Origin: DATAEU01 sp046724395
GTDB taxonomy: Bacteria; Actinomycetota; UBA4738; HRBIN12
Reading direction: 5' to 3'
Length of the DNA: 43,721 bases
Assembly (NCBI GenBank): GCA_046724395.1
Contig: JBKOWM010000066.1
Coordinates: 1-43,721, forward strand
Below, piece after piece: positions 41,273 to 43,721 of the stretch. The notes beneath the pieces were generated by a model, which saw nothing but the letters and a program-made list of their open reading frames with translations, had not been told where the DNA came from and searched no databases. The stretch's first letter is position 1, and every line of letters starts with the position of its first letter. A program made the position numbers and the translations under genes.

Positions 41273-43399
41273 CTAGAAGAGGTCGACGTCCGCTCGACGA
41301 TCGACCGCGAACGTCTCGATGCGGGCGGGGCCCAGCGACATCGACCTGCCCGCGACGCTCGTCCGGATCGCGCGGTCCTGCCGATGGTTCCATAGCCGGA
41401 CTTCTACGCGGCCGTCGCGGCGGCGGACGTTCGACAGCTCCGCCTCGCCGCCGAGGTCGAGCAGCGACCCCGCTGGATCGAGATCGCCCCCGCCGGGAGC
41501 GTCGGCCTCGAGGAGCGGCAACGCGAAGCGCTCCCAGTCCCGCAGCAGATCGTCGCGACTCGCGTGAGCGCGCAGAGCTAGGGCGAACGCCGAGGAGCCG
41601 ACGAGCTGCGCGTCCGGAGTCGAAACATCCGGGCCGGCCGGCCAGGGGCGAACCGGCATCGACGCCCGGCTGATAGTTCCGACGGCGCGAAGCACCGTGA
41701 TCGCGAGCTCGTCGCCGGCAACCTCGTACTCGAAGACGCCCTCGTGGTAGGCCGCCCGGTCGCCCGCGAGCACGACGTGTCGCGCCGGCCATGTGGGCGA
41801 CGACATCTCGAGGGAGCTCCCCTCAGAGGCGAGCGGCCGCTCGACGAGCTCGAAGGGCGCCCCCGCCGTGGAGCCATCGACCGTACCGCCGAGGCGCACG
41901 TGCAGGCGCAACCGGTGATCGGGCTTGGCGTTGTCGACCGCGCCCTCGAGCCGCACGAACGGCTCGTCTTGCCGCCTGCGCAGCCGCACGGCCACCTCGC
42001 AGCCGTCGAACGCGGCGAGCACGGTCTGGCCCTCGACGCGTAGCTCATCGGGTAGGGTCGCGACCTGACCCTCCTCCGCGTAGCAGTAGTTGTAGAGGTC
42101 GCCCACGTCCGGCTCGTCCCGAAACGTGAAGTCGAGGCCGCATGCATGGATCCAGCCCGCCTCGACGACCGGTTCGGTCTCGATCTCGTCACTCATACCG
42201 CCGTCCACCCGCCAGCCGAGGGCCGGCACGCTCTCCCGTTCGAACGGCGAGGGGTTGAATCGCAGCCTGCCAGCCGTCGACACGCGCGATGCAAGCGTCT
42301 CGAGCGCGTCGCTCGCGATCGTCTCGGCGATCGATCGGGCCTCCGCGAACCGCGCGTCGACGTCGCGCCCGACCCGGTCGTGCGAGCAGCCACACGCCGA
42401 GTCGTGGGCGCCGTTCCACAGCAGCAGCCGCCATGCACGGTCGAGCCGATCCGCCGGCCAACGCGCCCCCGGAACGAGCGCGGCGAGCGGCTCCGCGTAC
42501 CGCTCGACGAGGGCCTCGACGCGGCCACGCTCACGCTTCTGCGGCGCGCGCGCCGAGTACACGTTCGGCAACAGGTGTGCACGAGCGGAGGAGCGCAGCT
42601 CGCCGCGCCACGTCGCGACGTCGCCCGGCTCGAGCCCGTCGAGGTGCTGGTCGAGGCTTGCGACGCGCACGTCCGCGTCGGGCAGGGCCGAGGCGGCCGC
42701 CGCGAGGCGGGCGGGAAGCGTGGGATCGGGGCCGGCGTGGTCGGTACCCATCATCACGAGCATCCGGTCGGTCGGCAGCGACGGGTGCGCGCGGTCCAGG
42801 CTCGAGCGGATCGAGGCGGCCAGCTCCGCGGGATCCGAGACGGTTCGATACGCCTCCCCGTTGGCATAGCCGAACGCGAGGTACTCCGTGAGAACCGACG
42901 TGCCATCGGGCGATTCCCAGCGAAAGGACGTTCTGTCGATCGCCGAGGGCACGCCGCGCCAGACGACGGCCCGCTCGACCCGCTGCATCGCGAGGATCTG
43001 CGGCATCTGCCCGATGTGCCCGAACTGGTCGGGCATGTACCCGACCTCGAGCGGGCGCCCGAGCTCGCGCGCCCTTGCGAGCCCGAGCTCGAGATTGCGG
43101 ATGTGCGACTCGCCCGATGCGAGGAACTCGTCCATCTGGGTGAACCACGGCCCGAGCGAGAGGCGCCCATCGGCGGCGAGGGCTCGGACGACGGCCTCGT
43201 TCTCGGGACGGACGGCCAGGTAGTCGTCGACCATCGCCGTCTGTCCGTCCAGATGAAAGTGCGGGAAGCCGGCCGCGCCGAGCTCGAGCAGAGCGTCCAT
43301 CATCCCGACGAGGCGGTCGCGAAACTCCTCGAACGGCTGGTACCACTCGCGGTCCCAGTGCGTGTGGGGAACCACCGTGATGTTCATCGTGCCGGGCAT
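41273..43399 (-). CDS. GH38 alpha-mannosidase
   Basis: The 708-residue protein begins NITVVPHTHWDREWYQPFEEFR; HTHWDREW is the GH38 signature, with the zinc-binding His and Asp. EVGYMPDQFGHIGQMPQI carries the nucleophile region (PDQFGH), and LLLWNGAHDSACGCSHDRVGRDVDARF is the third conserved zinc/substrate site. The rest forms the helical and beta-sandwich domains. It would cleave alpha-mannosides of unknown linkage. ATG 43399 (MPGTMNIT) or 43387 can serve as start; a longer frame to 43612 lacks support and overlaps the next gene. Expression with the amine oxidase is likely. Confidence 0.9.
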   Translation of the reverse strand: MPGTMNITVVPHTHWDREWYQPFEEFRDRLVGMMDALLELGAAGFPHFHLDGQTAMVDDYLAVRPENEAVVRALAADGRLSLGPWFTQMDEFLASGESHIRNLELGLARARELGRPLEVGYMPDQFGHIGQMPQILAMQRVERAVVWRGVPSAIDRTSFRWESPDGTSVLTEYLAFGYANGEAYRTVSDPAELAASIRSSLDRAHPSLPTDRMLVMMGTDHAGPDPTLPARLAAAASALPDADVRVASLDQHLDGLEPGDVATWRGELRSSARAHLLPNVYSARAPQKRERGRVEALVERYAEPLAALVPGARWPADRLDRAWRLLLWNGAHDSACGCSHDRVGRDVDARFAEARSIAETIASDALETLASRVSTAGRLRFNPSPFERESVPALGWRVDGGMSDEIETEPVVEAGWIHACGLDFTFRDEPDVGDLYNYCYAEEGQVATLPDELRVEGQTVLAAFDGCEVAVRLRRRQDEPFVRLEGAVDNAKPDHRLRLHVRLGGTVDGSTAGAPFELVERPLASEGSSLEMSSPTWPARHVVLAGDRAAYHEGVFEYEVAGDELAITVLRAVGTISRASMPVRPWPAGPDVSTPDAQLVGSSAFALALRAHASRDDLLRDWERFALPLLEADAPGGGDLDPAGSLLDLGGEAELSNVRRRDGRVEVRLWNHRQDRAIRTSVAGRSMSLGPARIETFAVDRRADVDLF

Positions 43400-43454
43400 G
43401 GCGCGAGCATCGCACACCGGTTGGTCGAAGTGATGTCGATCGAATCGTCCCTGC

Positions 43455-43721
43455 TCAGTGCCGATCCTCGCCGAGGTCGGCGGGCTTGACGTCGCCTGGG
43501 CGCTCGTCGTCGCCGTGGCGCTCGTCATCGCCGTGGCGCTCGTCGTCGCCGTGGCGCCGACGGAACCATCGAAAGCCACGCGGGCGAGTCGCGGGCGGGT
43601 CGGCCGGAACATGCTCGCGCGTGAGGTCCGTCTCGAGAACCTCGTGCCGGGTCAGGTACGACGAGATGGTCGCCTGGATAACGGCGGCGGCCGGAAGGGC
43701 CATGAACGCGCCGAGGAATCC
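43455..43721 (-). CDS. AI-2E family transporter, C-terminal fragment
   Basis: The frame enters from the right edge and ends at 43455. Residues GFLGAFMALPAAAVIQATISSYL are the end of the last helix typical of the AI-2E family (PF01594), then a charged tail. Family members export autoinducer-2, other small molecules or Na+ in exchange for H+. The tail has three RHGDDE hexapeptides (18-bp repeats at 43501-43554) and is therefore unusually charged. An ATG at 43703 is internal to the open frame and not the start. Most of the gene lies outside the window. Confidence 0.7.
   Translation of the reverse strand, partial: GFLGAFMALPAAAVIQATISSYLTRHEVLETDLTREHVPADPPATRPRGFRWFRRRHGDDERHGDDERHGDDERPGDVKPADLGEDRH
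43501..43554. repeat. Three 18-bp tandem repeats in the AI-2E-family tail
   Basis: Units 43501-43518, 43519-43536 and 43537-43554 read CGCTCGTCGTCGCCGTGG with one base change in the second unit. On the minus strand they encode RHGDDE repeats in the hydrophilic C-terminal tail. The near-identity of the DNA suggests recent slippage; copy-number changes would keep the frame. Confidence 0.85.

Noticed and set aside
43400..43612. Longer GH38 start at 43612
   Set aside because: The added residues are Ala/Thr/Ser-rich translations of the 18-bp repeats from the AI-2E gene on the same strand in another frame, and there is no ribosome-binding site.

Overview
The window is a dense, GC-rich bacterial chromosome segment. 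Codon use and gene content suggest an Actinomycetota-like soil or sediment organism: SHOCT, DUF6325, DUF7144, DUF6069 and DUF1269 proteins, MalT-type LuxR regulators, class I PPK2, and a transaldolase/PGI-style glucose-6-phosphate isomerase. A deep lineage such as Thermoleophilia/Gaiellales is my guess, and Chloroflexota cannot be excluded. I see no rRNA, tRNA, CRISPR array, insertion sequence or prophage.

Layout. Positions 1-6346 are housekeeping and transport: the 3' end of a family 5 uracil-DNA glycosylase, MgtC, an ABC exporter, a MarR regulator behind a palindromic operator, glucose-6-phosphate isomerase, a VIT1/CCC1 transporter and a K+ channel. Positions 6356-38682 are an accessory stress and energy island. 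In order it holds SHOCT/DUF6325, a DUF7144-like protein, an RDD protein with a nonapeptide-repeat partner, a DUF2550-like protein, DUF1269, an SCP2-like/debranching enzyme/GH15 operon, an AhpD-like protein, PPK2 with a lipid kinase, SHOCT with a degenerate PAP2-kinase fusion, and HdeD. A long minus-strand operon follows: P-type ATPase, arcB, arcC, arcA, a 47-aa membrane peptide, NhaC, YfcC/ArcD-type transporter, DUF7144 and a frameshifted ZIP gene. The island ends with a second DUF1269, an RTX-like secreted protein, two divergent MalT-type LuxR regulators and DUF6069. Positions 38726-43721 hold a membrane protein, an FAD amine oxidase, a GH38 mannosidase and the tail of an AI-2E-family transporter.

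The main discovery candidate is a 17-bp palindrome, consensus TCAYCCCGNCGGGRTGA. I count about eleven good copies and a few degenerate ones between 7227 and 38195, all intergenic and 35-175 bp upstream of starts. Several divergent pairs have one copy per gene. Target genes cover polyphosphate-to-nucleotide conversion (PPK2), storage-glucan breakdown (debranching enzyme, GH15), arginine fermentation (arcBCA), cation pumping (P-type ATPase) and many small membrane or stress proteins. This looks like one survival/low-energy regulon, functionally like the mycobacterial DosR regulon but with a different box. The half-site GGGRTGA resembles the MalT box, and copies also lie between the two MalT-type regulators, so these are the best candidates for the controlling protein.
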